This document shows, piece after piece, positions 1 to 12,350 of a stretch of 64,000 nt of DNA (position 1 is the stretch's first letter; each line of letters opens with the position of its first letter). Origin of the DNA: Planococcus citri. Lineage: Eukaryota > Arthropoda > Insecta > Hemiptera > Pseudococcidae. Under the pieces are notes generated by a model. The model was given only the letters and a program-made list of their open reading frames with translations, did no database searches and was not told the DNA's origin. Position numbers and translations under genes: made by a program. Location: positions 46,116,559 through 46,180,558 of the forward strand of contig NC_088680.1 in assembly GCF_950023065.1 (NCBI RefSeq). Direction: 5' to 3'.

Positions 1-549
1 ATTTAAAAGCAATTAATCTCTTTTCTCTCGTTATTCGACTTACGAAGTTATACTCGTATTGTGCATTTTTTCATTTTCCCTTAGTTTTAAATAGACAGGT
101 AAATTAATTAATTTTGAAATAAGATAGGTATTTAAAACATTTAAATGTTTAGATAGGTAAGTACCTATTTTGTTGGGTTTCCAAATTATTCATATTCAGA
201 ACTACCTATCGATTCCCTCCACTTCCCCTCGTGCTATAAAAAATTTCGACACTGCCGTTCACCAAACTTCGTATTGATTTTCGTTTACTTTGCAGCACGC
301 AATATGGCTTTAAAAAGGAAATAGGTACTACCTACACATCACTCAAGTTATTCTATAATACCAGTTTTAAAATTCTTCACCCTTTGAGTTGATGTATACA
401 CACTTCACGACTTCATCACCGCATCGAAAGACTTTTGTATCGATTGGTAGGTAGATAGGTACTCGTATATATAGCAGTCGAAGTGAAATGCGAATGAGAA
501 ATTTGCACCGCTCGTACATCCCCAGCCCCGGTCCACAGTTTCACACACG
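1..549. other. AT-rich non-coding DNA
   Basis: No gene or repeat is recognisable here. TATA-like words occur at 234-242 (TATAAAAAA) and 466-474 (TATATATAG), but neither has a convincing insect initiator (TCAGT-like) about 30 bases downstream. I therefore do not call a core promoter. Several TAGGTA/TACCTA words, typical of the whole window, are present. Confidence 0.4.
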
Positions 550-1040
550 TTTTAAAAAATTCCATTTGAGGAAAGCGAGCTTATATTAGGTTTGACTAGA
601 ATTTTGAATTTGGCGCCACTGCTAGATATGGTAGGGCTATGTAGAGGCCATGCTGGTTTTGGGTGTACACGGAACACGTCACTCCCATTTTCACTTAATA
701 ACTGTCAGAATAAAATCACTTCGTAAAGGTTTAGAACCCGCCCAAAAAACCATCTCATTGGTCGGACTAAATTACAGTCATTTGTTGTTATCATTTTATA
801 AATTACCGATAATTTATCACGTGTCGCTACTATACCTTCAATTTTTTCTCTCTTTTTGTATTTGTTTTTTTCCTATTCTTCTCTTCTTCTTCTGTCTTTT
901 TTTTACGGCGCGTTTTCAATTCCAGTTGCGTATTAAAATTTTCTCTCTAAGGCGATGCTGCCATCTGGTGTTGGTTGATGGTATATTCTGGTTCGTTATG
1001 GTAATCAGCTGAGATCGCCGCGAAACAGCAGCAGGTAAGA
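550..1040 (+). promoter_or_regulatory. Candidate promoter or 5' non-coding exon ending in a splice donor
   Basis: This stretch is less AT-rich than its surroundings and contains GGCGCC, GGCGCG and other CpG words. It ends with CAGCAGCAG followed by GTAAGA (donor GT at 1035-1036), a strong match to the metazoan 5' splice-site consensus. A polypyrimidine-rich tract lies at about 838-905. A 120-codon open frame at 650-1012 crosses the region, but its product is a hydrophobic, Phe- and Leu-rich string encoded by the pyrimidine tract and is unlikely to be real. A reasonable reading is an untranslated first exon or a promoter-proximal element on the plus strand. An isolated donor-like match could also occur by chance. 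Confidence 0.25.
957..972 (-). promoter_or_regulatory. CTCF-like binding site
   Basis: On the minus strand the sequence reads AACACCAGATGGCAGC. The core CACCAGATGGCAGC agrees well with the conserved CTCF consensus (CCASYAGRKGGCRS). CTCF is an insulator and looping zinc-finger protein conserved in insects. The site lies about 60 bases upstream of the GTAAGA donor inside the candidate promoter or exon island. A single motif match in 64 kb is suggestive only. Confidence 0.35.
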
Positions 1041-2984
1041 TTAAGTAATTAGTTTAGATGATGGGTCAATCGAATGTATGAAAAGGGAGGTTAGATTCAT
1101 TTTTAAGTCATTAAATTGTACAGTATACGGGGTTTTATGGCATTTATGACGAAAAATTTCAGAGAAAATTGGGAAAATTTTAGGGAAATTGCATATGGGT
1201 TGGGAATACATTGTTATTTAATCCAGAAAATTAGAAAGGGAGAGAGTTTCCATATTTTGAATTCACAAAATATCATAATTTGACCAACCTATGTACGTAC
1301 CTATGTAACTATACCTATACTCTTTATGGGGACATCATTTTAATTTAAGAATATAGACCTTAAGTATTTATTTCTTGAAATTTCATGATGGCCTTTTGAA
1401 GTAGACGTCTCACTCTCTACCTCCCTCTCACCCCAAAAAATACAACTGGACAATCATTAGATATAAGTTACCTACTTACATGAATATTTAGCATATTAGG
1501 TTCAATTTGTGAGCATTTTATCTCGAACGGATGTGGAAATATTAGAAGTTCTATTGCATCTACTTATCTGTGCATATTTCAAGATAATTCCAAAACCAGT
1601 AGAAACATAACCAAATAAGCATAAAAGAATACTCTAAAATGCAAATGCAGCAATAAAGCTTTCTTCGCCATATTTCTGTTAAATAATTACAGAACTGTAC
1701 AATATACGTATTTGGTAATACCTGTACTGTCTTTTGACCACTCAGTCATTGATATGAGGAACTTACCTATCTCGTACAATAAATCATGTGGGATTTTCGG
1801 CAAAAATATAACTTATAGAAAGCGAACTGAATGTAATAAAACTTGATCTATCGATTCACTTTCATTTGGTGCAGACAATTTAATACAAAAAGGTGTTTTT
1901 ATTAATCACCTATGCTCAAATATTGAAATAGGTAATTATTTACGTTGCATGGAACGATTGATTGATTTTTAAGCATCTGGCAATTTTTCCAATCATCATT
2001 AGGTTTTTTTTTCTTTTAATGATGCGAGATTAATATACCTACACCTATAGATACATTTATGTATTTTGTGAGGCGATATAAAATCTCACTTGCATAAGCC
2101 AGTGAGAGAGAACCTGAAGTTTATTTCTATTTCCTATATGAACTACACAGCAGTAGCAAGAGAGAGGGCACAATATAACGGATCTTGGATCTAGATCCAT
2201 ACATATTTGAGGAATTTTTTGTGTTTTCTATAAATGAAGAAGTTTTGAGAGTTTCTAATGAATGATGTAACTTCTCATTTCTCCTTTGTTTGTACATCAA
2301 AATTATTTGGTTCCTGTATAGGAAGGGAAAACTGGAAAACTCTCTTTAAGTAAATTTATGATTTTGACTTACTTATCAGTATTTCAAGTCTTGACCCTTG
2401 GGTTCAATGCGTCATGATAAGTATTCATTCTACAAAGTCTAATAAGACATTTCAGGCAATAAATGTTTACGCAGTTTCATTGTGATCAGTTTTTTGGAGC
2501 TGAAAAAATTGAAAATTACTTACATTCCACTAAATTTGAGGTAGAATTCCCAAAAGTAGGTTTAACTCTGCACCTGCCTTCACTGTCCATTTTTTAGATT
2601 TTTTTCTATCCTTCTGCTCCATAAATATTCAAATTAGGTATACCTATACTTGTTAGGTAGGTGTCAAATGCAGAACTATGTACAAGACTGAAAAAGCTTC
2701 AGAAGAGTCCCAAAAGGGAAAGGAGCTCATGGGAGGTTCTCGTTGACGATTATACTACTTACATTCGCTTTATTTTAAGTCAATGATTTTGTACCAAACT
2801 ACTTACAATAGAAAATCACTAATTTTGTGAACTCGCGTCCTCTGATTTGGACAAAACCAAGCTAAATCGAAAAAGTACGAAAGTTTATTTTTGAATTTCT
2901 GACGAATTTTCAAAAATTTATCAATTTTAAAAACGTTTCTATCATAATTTTTTAGAAAATTGTATCTTATAAAAACAAACAAAA
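1041..2984. other. AT-rich non-coding DNA, no gene seen
   Basis: No transposon ends, long repeat or credible coding frame were found. If 550-1034 is an exon this would be the start of its intron. Short TAGGTA/TACCTA runs recur. The stretch looks single-copy within the window. Confidence 0.4.
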
Positions 2985-4965
2985 TATGTAAATAATGAAT
3001 CTTCTTCCTTATTTTGAAAACTATCAATTTTAGGCCATTCTGGAGCCTCCTGCGGGTTTTCAAGTTTCTCGAAGAATTTCAGATTGTTCTACGTAGAAGT
3101 GCTGAAAATTAACTTTCGCATCTCTATAACTGTAGACTAGATTTGAAATTTTATCTGGTGTGGATAAGTAACTGAACCATTTGAAAACAATGTAGGTATT
3201 TGAAAACATTTTGAGACCTCCACAGTACCATACATAACTTGAAATTTTTGAAAAAAAATTCAAAATTTTGCTAATACGGCTTCAAAATAGCCTAACAACG
3301 ATTGTTTTTGAGTCGATCGGTCAAATATAGCACACCAAACGATATATGTAAATTAAAAAAAAAACACTCGTTATATGATGTTTAAGAGGATTCAATTTTT
3401 CCAATTTTTTGTTAAAATTCACAAATTGCAGTCGGAAATTCATTTTTGAACTGTCACTCCTGGAATTTTTGAAATTTCTACACACACACACACCAATTCA
3501 ATTGCACAAAATTTTTGTGAATTTTTCAAAAGTTTGCCAAAAATTTAAAAATCAACTTTAATACCTAAGTATTTAAACGTTGCTCCTCAGAAGGCAGCCT
3601 ATCAAAAAATCAATGAAAATAAAATCATTTACCTCAATAAAACATTCAAAATTAATTTAAAATACGCGAACTTCATTTCACTTCGAAAACGAAAACTATC
3701 AGTTTCAGGCGATTCTGGAGCCTCCTGCGGGTTTTCAATTTTCTCGAGGAATTTCAGATTGCTCTGGAAGTGCTGAAAATGAACTTTCGCGTCTCTATAA
3801 CTGTACATTAGAAATTTCCTCTGGTGTGGATAAGTAACTGAACTATTTGAAAACAATCTATGTATTTGAAAACATTTTTGAATCCTCCGGAGTAGATGAC
3901 TTGAAATTTTTGAAAAAAAAAATTAATTACCTATGCTGAATGCTTCAAAAAATGGCCCAAAAACGATTGTTTTTGAATCGATCGGTCAATATAAATTAAC
4001 AAAAAAAAAAAACACTCGTGATACGATGTATAAGAGGATTCAATTTTTCCAATTTTTTGTTGAAATTCACACAAATTGCAGTCAAAAATTCACTTTTGAA
4101 CTGGCACTCCTGGAATTTCTATGTGCTTATTATCTAAACACTCAAAACAGACAATATGGAGTGTTTAATAAGCACTAACCAATAAGTTAATAATTAACAC
4201 TGAAAGTGATCACGTACTTGATTTTTTTCAAGGTGATTTGAAATTTCTGGAGAAAAATTAACTCACTGGAGGCTTTATTTAGAGTGGCCTAAAAGTGGAA
4301 GTTTTCGAAGTAAGAGAGAGGACTAAAATGAAATAATTAGGCACACACACCAATTCAATTGCATAATATTTTTTTTGAATTTTTCAAAAGTTTGCCAAAA
4401 ATTTAAAAATTAACTTCAATACTTTAAGTATTTAAACACTGTATTCCTAAGAAGACATCCTATCAAAAAATCAATGAAAATAAAATCATTTACCTATAAG
4501 TAATTCTATATTCAATAGAATAATCGTAGCTAGTACTTACTTCGATCTCAAATCGGTTACATAGATAAACATTGATGTGAAATAGTAACCTATGTTTCTG
4601 GCGAATTATTTGAAGTGGAATTGATTTTTTTTCAAGAACGTTTTTTTAAAAAGATATTTCGTGCAAAATTCAATTTTTTCAATTTTTTGTTGAAATTCAC
4701 AAATTGCAGTCAAAAATTCACTTTTGAGCTAGCACTTCTGGAATTTCTATGTGCTTTTGTGCTTATTATCTAAACACTCAAAGCAGTCGACAGAATTCAC
4801 TAACCACAGTTATCAATTAACACTGAAAGTGATCACATACTCAATTTTTTTCAAGGTGATTTGAAATTTCTGGAGAAATAATTAACTCACTGGAGATGGG
4901 GGCTCCAGAGTGACCTAGAAGTGGAAGTTGTCGAAGTAAGTGAGAGGACTAAAATGAAATAATTA

Positions 4966-5037
<72 letters not shown>

Positions 5038-5218
5038 TCATTACCGACGAACCCTACCATGATGGGACCCAATTTAATTGCACAAACAATTTTTGAATTT
5101 TTGAATTTTTCAAAAGTTTGCCAAAAATTTAAAAATCAACTTTAATACCTAAGTATTTAAACGTTGCTCCTCAGAAGGCAGCCTATCAAAAAACCAATGA
5201 AAATAAAATCATTTACCT
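2985..5218. repeat. Tandem array of about three diverged 0.6-0.85 kb repeat units
   Basis: Head modules beginning GAAAACTATCA at 3016 and 3691 share TCTGGAGCCTCCTGCGGG and the following roughly 100 bases. Tail modules at about 3391-3634, 4039-4495 and 4668-5218 all run from a TTCAATTTTTCCAATTTTTTG-type start, through GTTTGCCAAAAATTTAAAAAT, to AATGAAAATAAAATCATTTACC. The third unit lacks the head. Spacing of equivalent points is roughly 860 and then 720 bases. A long AC microsatellite grew inside the third unit at a place where the other units carry only short ACACAC runs. The head belongs to the same family as modules near 25.4, 38.5, 38.7, 48.9 and 50.3 kb. Confidence 0.85.
4967..5030. repeat. 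(AC)32 microsatellite
   Basis: Thirty-two uninterrupted AC dinucleotides are directly visible, followed by GCACACATC. The same position in neighbouring repeat units holds only a few CA repeats, so expansion happened after the units duplicated. The Cys-Val alternating open frame on the minus strand is an artefact of this repeat. Confidence 0.98.
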
Positions 5219-5940
5219 ATAACTGAATTCAATAAAACATTGAAAATTAAAGTTCACCAGACAATTAATAATTTAGTAGGTATAATCTTACGTTGGGTGT
5301 AATAATCTAGTAATTATAAACACCAAAAAAAAAAAATTAAAATTCGGACAGAAGTTATAAAATTTAACTTTTGTAGCCATTAAATGTAATGAAAGAGCGT
5401 AAATTTTAAAGATTATTCTATTGAAAAAAAAAAACGTTCGATAAGAAAATTTATGAAGATTTGCGCCACGAAACATAGGTAAGTAAACAAAATTGCGGAA
5501 CATAAAATTTCCAATTGTTGAGTGATGAGATATTTTGAACAAAAATGAAAAACTTGAACTTCGATGGTCATTTTTTTCGCACCAACTTTTCAATTAAGTA
5601 ACCACTTGACAATCATAACAAAATAATCACCAATCATATTACACACATAGAAAATATAGGTATAAAAAAATTAAGAAATTACACTCGATATTTCCAACAA
5701 AAAAAAATCCCCATCCCCTTGTCTTCGAAAAAGAAAAGAAACACCCATAAATCACGCTTTGAAAACTATGTGCAACCTGTGGAAGGAATGGAAACTAGGA
5801 AACCCCTTAAAATATATGGGTTCGAAAACATAAATACATAGATAATTCTCGGTGTAGTCTCGTGCATGCACTTTAATGGGTTAATTTTCACACACACACG
5901 TTCGCGTAATCCTCGAATGATAATCATTGTAAAATGCTTA
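5219..5940. other. AT-rich non-coding DNA, nothing recognised
   Basis: The stretch has runs of A and T and no transposon ends or repeats shared with the rest of the window. Minus-strand frames at 5288-5593 and 5766-5966 are Phe/Ile/Lys-rich and show no family resemblance. Confidence 0.4.
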
Positions 5941-7010
5941 ATCAATGCAACGTGTATATTTATCACGTACCTATTACCTATACGCGTTATAATGACTTCA
6001 TTTTCTCAACAACCAGTTCAAATGAATTCTGAATAGAATGATCGTTTGCATTATTACTGCAGAATGGTATTTATCGGCGATTTTTTTCCCTATAACCACC
6101 GAGTCTTTAGAGTTAAATTAATACCATATTATTTAGTAAATTGAAAAGTTCAACTTGAACGCAATTAATTGCCTGGAACCGGTTAAGCTGCGAAGATTAA
6201 TTTAAAAAATTCACGCCGATTGTATATCTTTTATATACTTATAGCTGTAGAAGATGAAGAATTTTTGTGGATTACGTTATACTGCGCCAGATTAATACCT
6301 ATCTTCTTTTTACTTTTATTTTTTCCGGCGAATTTAAATCATAGAGTGTATAGACCAACTCGTTAAGATTTTACCTAATCAAGGTTTTTCTTCGTAGATC
6401 TGTAATCGTTGCACAGGCTACCGTTTGTCTGAACGCAAGCTGAAATCTATAGAGAATTTCAAAAGCATCCGAGATGAGTCGCATATCTACACCTTTTACC
6501 TACTATACATCCTGTGATTTTTTTTTTCAATTAGCCTGCTGCATGTGAAATTTACATTCGAAACGAAAGCCGATCGATTGTATAAGTATATGGTAAGCAG
6601 ATTCTGTGAAAAAAATCATCCCTGCTGGTTCTTTTCTGTACGAGATGTAATCTTATAAGGTTTTGTCCTGAATAACAAAGGATGTCGGTTTTTTTTTCTC
6701 TAAAAACATCTTCACGCTTCTCTGTTTGAGCTAATTTTGAATAACTATCGCTTTTTTTGTGTTTTTCTTTTGCTGGCCGGAGTGTTGCGAAACACGACAA
6801 ATATCTAATTGGTCAGTGACGAATGATACGTGATGTTGGAATTATCGCGAATGTTGTGCTCATTTATATGTAGAAGTCTACCGTCTGTTTTGATAAATTC
6901 GACTCATACGAGAAGGGCTTTTCGTACTTGTCGATGTACCAAATGATCGAGTTGTATCGAAGGTAATTCTTGATGGATGATTTTTTTACTTGTCTTCGGT
7001 GATCTTGTTA
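5941..7010. other. Single-copy island, possible regulatory DNA
   Basis: The stretch is single-copy in the window and has more CpG than its flanks, for example the words TTATCGGCGA, GAACCGGTTAAGCTGCGAAG and CCGATCGATT. It contains homeodomain-type words such as TTAATTA and GCAATTAATTGC near 6120-6170. No frame looks coding. The combination resembles insect conserved non-coding sequence, which is an inference without alignment. Confidence 0.25.
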
Positions 7011-7638
7011 TGTGATGAAGGAAATGGATGTTCTTTATTGGTTAATGAATTGTTCGTTCAGAGGTACTTATTCGATTTTTAGTTTTTTTTTTTCGTTTTT
7101 AAAAGTGTTAGATTTGATGCGAATGTTTCGTGAAAGTAAATTGATAAAAAAAATCATATTTAAGAGGGTGGAAAAAGTAAAAAAGTTGAAATCTGAAAGG
7201 TGAATGAAAATTAAGCTATTGAATCCAAATACATAGGATATAAAAGAGAAGAAGATGTGCCCGTGTGATTTTTCATAAACTGACTAAGTTTAAAAGCAGT
7301 TTTTTTTTATGATCGTGCATACATAAACATAAATTATTTGATTTTATGTTTTTGAGAAAATAAGTACATATATCAAAAAACGAACCGTGTTTGAAATTGT
7401 TTTCCTGATGACCTCTTTGCAGTTTTTAAAACTTTTCAAGTTATTCTGAACAAAGTGATGGTGAAAGATTTAAATTACTTACTTATTATTTTTTTTTCAA
7501 GCTATAAAATTGTTTTTTTTTTCGGTGCCTATAAATGTATTTTTGTATAATGATTATATTTCGTTTTTTCGTTTCCATTATTGTTAGGTACCTAACTACA
7601 CATAAATAAAGTAGACAAACTTGCTTGAAAAATCATCA
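7011..7638. other. AT-rich non-coding DNA
   Basis: Long T and A runs occur (for example at 7082-7095 and 7300-7310), with no transposon ends or shared repeats. The 63-codon frame at 7012-7203 is Lys/Phe-rich and has no recognisable motif. Confidence 0.4.
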
Positions 7639-7641
7639 TAA

Positions 7642-8833
7642 GGGTAACGGCCCTATATTTTTACCCCCCTAAGGACATTTCTTGAAATTTCTTTTGACCT
7701 AATGAAGCTAGAGAAAAACTGAAAAGCGCATTGAAATCAGCGAACATTCTTTGACAAGATTCAGTGTTTGCCAAAAGTTTAATTTCATTAGGTTCGCCAA
7801 AAAAAAATATTTTTTGCAAAAAAACGAGTTCGCAATTTTTTTTACCCCCCAATTTTTTTTATGTTTTCAATTGTAATAACATAATTCAACGTTCCCTTAC
7901 AAATTATTAATTAACCACGCCAAAAATTGTCCTTTTCGTTATCATCAGTATATTCATTGCTTGAAAACGTAATTGAAAATGAAACTGAAAATTTATAAAG
8001 ATTATTTGAGCAAATTTTCAACAAAAAAATTCAATAATACACGTATTTTTGGGCTTTTGTTCTTCACAAGAAACTATTTTTTGGGAATTTTTTGCAGATA
8101 TTGGTGGCGAAAAATTGCTGTGAAAGTTCCTGCTCCAATTTTCTGTTTTCATGTTAATGCTATACTCAAGGTCTTCAATTTGATACCCGTTTTTGTTTTG
8201 TTTGCTTTCATAGAAAACCTATATTAGAGGGGTATCATTCATTTATTCAATTTTTTTGGTTGATTTTTTACATTGATGTGATCAACTGTAGCAAGTGTTT
8301 TTTGGACAATATTATTTACAAAAGTTCAGAGCCGTACATTCAAATACTTCCCCAAAAATGAATAAGATTTATATCACGCCTTTAAACGGTCGTCAACGAG
8401 AAAACATTCTGAAAATTGAGGGGGGTAAAAAAATTAGAGAACAAAAATTAATATGGATTTTCTATTTTTTTACCCCCTCTAAAAATTTTTAGAAAACAAT
8501 TTTGATGAAAAATAACTAGCTCATCTAATAGACAAGAGTGTGTAGAATTCAGCGATGTACTCACAAACTCATTTTGGTGAAAAATCAAAATACACTTTCT
8601 TAAAATTTTGTTAATAAAATTGACCAAAACTCACATCACATTTTTCAAAGTCTCCTGAACCATGAACATTGAATGGAAAATGCAGCTTTTCAAGGGCACT
8701 GTGTTCCAAAAGAAGCACAACACATGTTGATATGGTTTTCGAATTGATTCATAACTTTGGTGGCTTATTTTTCAGAAAATTCTTGGGGAGTAAAAAAAAC
8801 TAGAGAGGGTAAAAAAAACTGGGCCGTTACCCC
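7642..8833. mobile_element. Non-autonomous PIF/Harbinger-like element (TAA target duplication)
   Basis: The left end reads GGGTAACGGCCC and continues into a T-run plus ACCCCCC. The right end reads GGGCCGTTACCCC, preceded by GAGGGTAAAAAAAA, so the ends are inverted copies of each other for roughly 30 bases with a few mismatches. The element is flanked by TAA (7639-7641 and 8834-8836), the 3-bp TWA target duplication expected of the PIF/Harbinger superfamily, whose terminal repeats often begin with G-runs. The right end has one extra C. Related GGGGTAAAAAAA and TTTTTTTACCCCC motifs recur internally near 7845, 8430 and 8470. No transposase or Myb-like ORF is present, so mobilisation would need enzymes from elsewhere. 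Confidence 0.7.
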
Positions 8834-8836
8834 TAA

Positions 8837-9299
8837 AATACTTACGCAGGCCTACAAAATTTTGAAAATTTTTCAACCATTTCAGAAAATATGTACATAT
8901 TTTCTCGAAATAGGATAATCATTATTTACCTACCTATTTAACAAACAAAAAAATTGACTTTGAGCCTTCAGTAGGTATATCACACAACTGTAGGTACCTA
9001 AGTAGACAATGAGACGATAGATCAATATTCTAGAGAATTGCTGTTTGAATATTTCATAAAGAAGATAGGTTTTTGAATAGTTCAAATCGACCCATAACCC
9101 ATGACTGTTTTTTAAGGTCTATTAATGAATGTATACTTAATGTGTTGAGACAATTTTGAAATTTTTATTGGGGATCAATAAATTTAAATTACTCACAAAA
9201 AATACTTACCTACATTTTTTATATGTATGATTTTTAACGGTGAAAGTATGCTTAATGCGGCAAGGCTATAGCCGATTAGAATCCAAAAAGCAGAAATAA
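8837..9299. other. AT-rich non-coding DNA
   Basis: Nothing beyond short TAGGTA words and A/T runs. No genes or repeat boundaries are visible. Confidence 0.4.
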
Positions 9300-10680
9300 C
9301 AGTTTTAAACTGGATAAAGTAAATCGAAACAACGTGAAAAAATAAAAATGCGTTTTTCGATCTCCGACGAATTTCGATAAATTACATTTGGGGTGAAAAT
9401 GGGAAAAACCAAAATTTTAACAATTCGGCCTAGACTGCTGAAATTTTGAATGTGCTCTATTTTCATCGGTCCAAATCGATTGGAAACGATTTTGAACCGT
9501 TTTGAGCACTTCTGAAGCCCCCAGCGTATTTTTGATGCATGAAATTTCCACAAAATTTCACCAAATGAAGTTGAAAAGCTAAACTTTACTTTATATCACA
9601 ATTTCAATACTTTGAGTCGATTGAAGGTGGTTTTAAGTGGTTTTGAAGCCTCCTCCTGTTTTTATGAGAGATCGAGGTTTTCAAAAAAGTTATAAAAATC
9701 GTATAAATTAATAAAGCGAGACTTTTTTAGAAAGTTTGATTAAAATAATGCCTTTTTCTGCAATAATTTTGGCAAAAAAAATTGTTTTTGGCAATTATTA
9801 TTTTAATCATTAAAAGTAGGTAAAACAGGTTTCTTGGCCATTATGACAAAACATGTTTTTTTTTACCAAAATTGTGAAAAATCTTACCTACTTTATTGCA
9901 TATACTGTGAAAAATTACACGCATTATTTTCTGAGACCGTATTTTTTCACCAGCGATTTCCATAATTGAAACTTTGACAAATTCACATAACCTACTCATA
10001 CTCGCGTTTGTTTGACGACAAAGAATTTAAAATTCAATTTAGGTATGCCATATTTTTGACAAGTCAGGTCGACTGTAATGATTTTAAATGTTTTGTAACT
10101 CTTGGATTTTTTTTTGAAAATTCCAGTTTTCGAAAAAAAAAGATCTAAAATCTGTCCAATTCGAGATGGTTTTTATAGCACTTTTTGAAAATCTGGAGTT
10201 TTCAAAATACCTTTGACTGAACGCTCCAGAACGGCTTGAAATCAGCTTCGATCAATTCGGCATGTTGTAATTAGGATATAAAGTAAATTTTAGCTTTCCA
10301 TTGCAACTTTATGAGGTGTGAGATTATGTAGATACCTATTTCAAATTTTCAAAAATCTGCTGGAGGCTCCAGAACTACTTGAAACGGGGATCAAAATAGG
10401 GTAAGTAAGACCCTACCTTGCACACAAAATTTGAACTTTATAGGTCAATTTGGTAACATTTTCATTTTTTCCTATTTTCTCCCAAATTTGATTTTCAAAA
10501 ATTTCACCATTCACCTAAATACTAGATACGTAATAATGCACCTTAGTACCTAAAATTTCAGCCTAAAATTTCAGCTGGTGATGCATTTTTGAATGCTCTT
10601 TTAGATTTGGGGTTGTGCAATCCAAAAAAAAATTTCCAGTTGGGATGCCTCTCTTCTAAGTCGATTTCCAATTTTCAAGG
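9300..10680. repeat. Degraded foldback element of the CTGGAGGCTCCAG family
   Basis: The left arm (about 9340-9680) contains CCAAATCGATTGGAAACG, a gene-like GAACCGTTTTGAGCACTTC and a Leu/Pro-coding AAGCCCCCAGCG stretch. The right arm (about 10150-10670) carries the same modules inverted, including GCTGGAGGCTCCAGAAC at about 10357-10374, GTCAATTTGGTAACATTTTC and CTCTTTTAGATTTGG. The order of modules matches the better preserved foldback at 43.8-45.5 kb. The ends are too diverged to place exactly. The 82-codon minus-strand frame at 9305-9553 lies inside an arm and is a repeat by-product. Confidence 0.6.
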
Positions 10681-11740
10681 GCGAGTAACTGATTTTAAAT
10701 ATTTTTTTAGACAATTTTTTCGACGTATTTCCTACCATCTTACCAATTTATAGAACTTTTCGAATGATCGAATTAACCTCCAGATCAGAAAAACGTGCTT
10801 CAACAGCATCACTTATTCACCCTATATCGATGGTCCCTTTCAATCGACATTTTTTTTCATCGTCATTATTTGGATAAATTCTATACGAATCGAACTTATT
10901 CAATTTTCACTCTTTACTCGATAATTCAGCTAAATTTTCAATATTCATTTTTTCCCCTGAAATCTGTAATTTTTCACTAAAAAAATTCCGATCATAAAAA
11001 TAGTTACACTACCAAACTTGAGGCAAAGTTTAGGTACCTATCGAATTTCATTTTTCCATTTTTGGCAAATTTTTGAATATTCATCAGTATGATCTTTTTT
11101 TATTAAGGAGTGAAAGTTTAATGAAATTGGGGTGAAATACTCAAATTTGCTCTACGTTGATTTGTTGGGAACTTCAGAATAATGATTAGAAACTATTCAG
11201 ACAATTTGAAAGGTCGAATAAAACAAGATACAAGTTACACTTCATAATTTCTGTGTTGATGCATCAACAATAAATTTATTTACTTACTTACTTACTTACT
11301 TAGGGATAGGGAAGTATGCCTTCTTTTGTGGTAGTTAATTCTGTTTTGGACTGGATGAAATTGTTATTCATGTTGAGAATTTTATTTCGCAGTTTTTCAG
11401 GCTGTTTCCCAACCTGGGAAAAGTCAAAAATATTTGTTCGTTTCTAAAGGGCTTGAAACTACGACAAATCCATTTCAGTGGTCGAAAATATATAGCACAA
11501 ATCAAGTACTAGCTTTCCACATACCAACCTAATTATTAAATTTCAACTTTTTAAAAATTAAAAATGGGAAAATTTAAAAAAAAAAAATTAAAAATAAAAT
11601 TCAACCCCTGAAATTTAACCGGGTGTTTTTTTTAAAAAAAATATATGTTTATGTCAAATTTGTAGAACGTTTTAAATTTCTTGAAAATTTGCTTCTTCAA
11701 AAATTCTCCAAAATATCATTTCAATTTAGTGGAATCCCGC
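10681..11740. other. AT-rich non-coding DNA with a (TTAC)n microsatellite
   Basis: A short tetranucleotide repeat, about five to six copies of TTAC, lies at 11277-11302. The 10795-10980 and 11623-11841 frames have no recognisable features. No transposon ends were found. Confidence 0.4.
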
Positions 11741-12350
11741 CGTATATTATCAAGCCGCCGACTACGTCACGCCACGGAAAGCACATACACGCATTCCACT
11801 CACTCGCAGTACACGCTTATTATCATAACAATACTGGCTAATTCATTTCATTAGTTCCACGTCGACGTAAACATTCAGGCGGAAATGCAAACAAGGAATA
11901 TTTTAATTTAGCGTATTGATAATGAAGCGTGGAATTTGACAAGATACTATGTACAGTCGACCTTGAATATATGGGTTAAAGCTTACCGTGTACGAACAGA
12001 AGCATCAAACAAACGGACTCATTTAAGCTAAATCGTTCGCATCGTGCTTATGTAAATTTAACACTTTACAGCGCGAACACTCTTCGCGTTACATAATCTG
12101 TTAATTATACTCCGCCACCACCACCTCACCTCGTCGTCGCCCTAGAGTATGCTATCTTTACATCAATATGGCATACCTACACTTGACAATGAAACCTCAT
12201 ACCATAATATATTTATGACTGACTATGAGTTTTGCTGATCAGCGGCAGCAGTCATAATATAAACGGTTGCGTTGCTTGGTACCTACTCGTAAATACACAC
12301 CAGAATATTATGGTATGATATAAATTTCTTGTTCGAGTCGCAGGTACACA
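11741..12350. other. Single-copy CpG-richer island, possible regulatory DNA
   Basis: The sequence is visibly richer in CpG (CCGCCG, GACTACGTCACGCCACGG, CTCGTCGTCGCC) and contains short palindromic TGATCAGC words. A CRE-like TACGTCA is at about 11763-11769. No frame stays open through it. It has no match elsewhere in the window. I read it as a possible regulatory element, without alignment support. Confidence 0.25.

Noticed and set aside
234..242. TATAAAAAA as a TATA box
   Set aside because: There is no initiator at the right distance, and such words are expected by chance in AT-rich sequence.
4887..5072. 61-codon minus-strand frame with alternating Cys-Val
   Set aside because: It is the translation of the (AC)32 microsatellite.
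11277..11302. (TTAC)n and TAGGTAGGTA runs considered as telomere-like repeats
   Set aside because: The insect telomere repeat is TTAGG; the runs here are short, of the wrong unit and interstitial.
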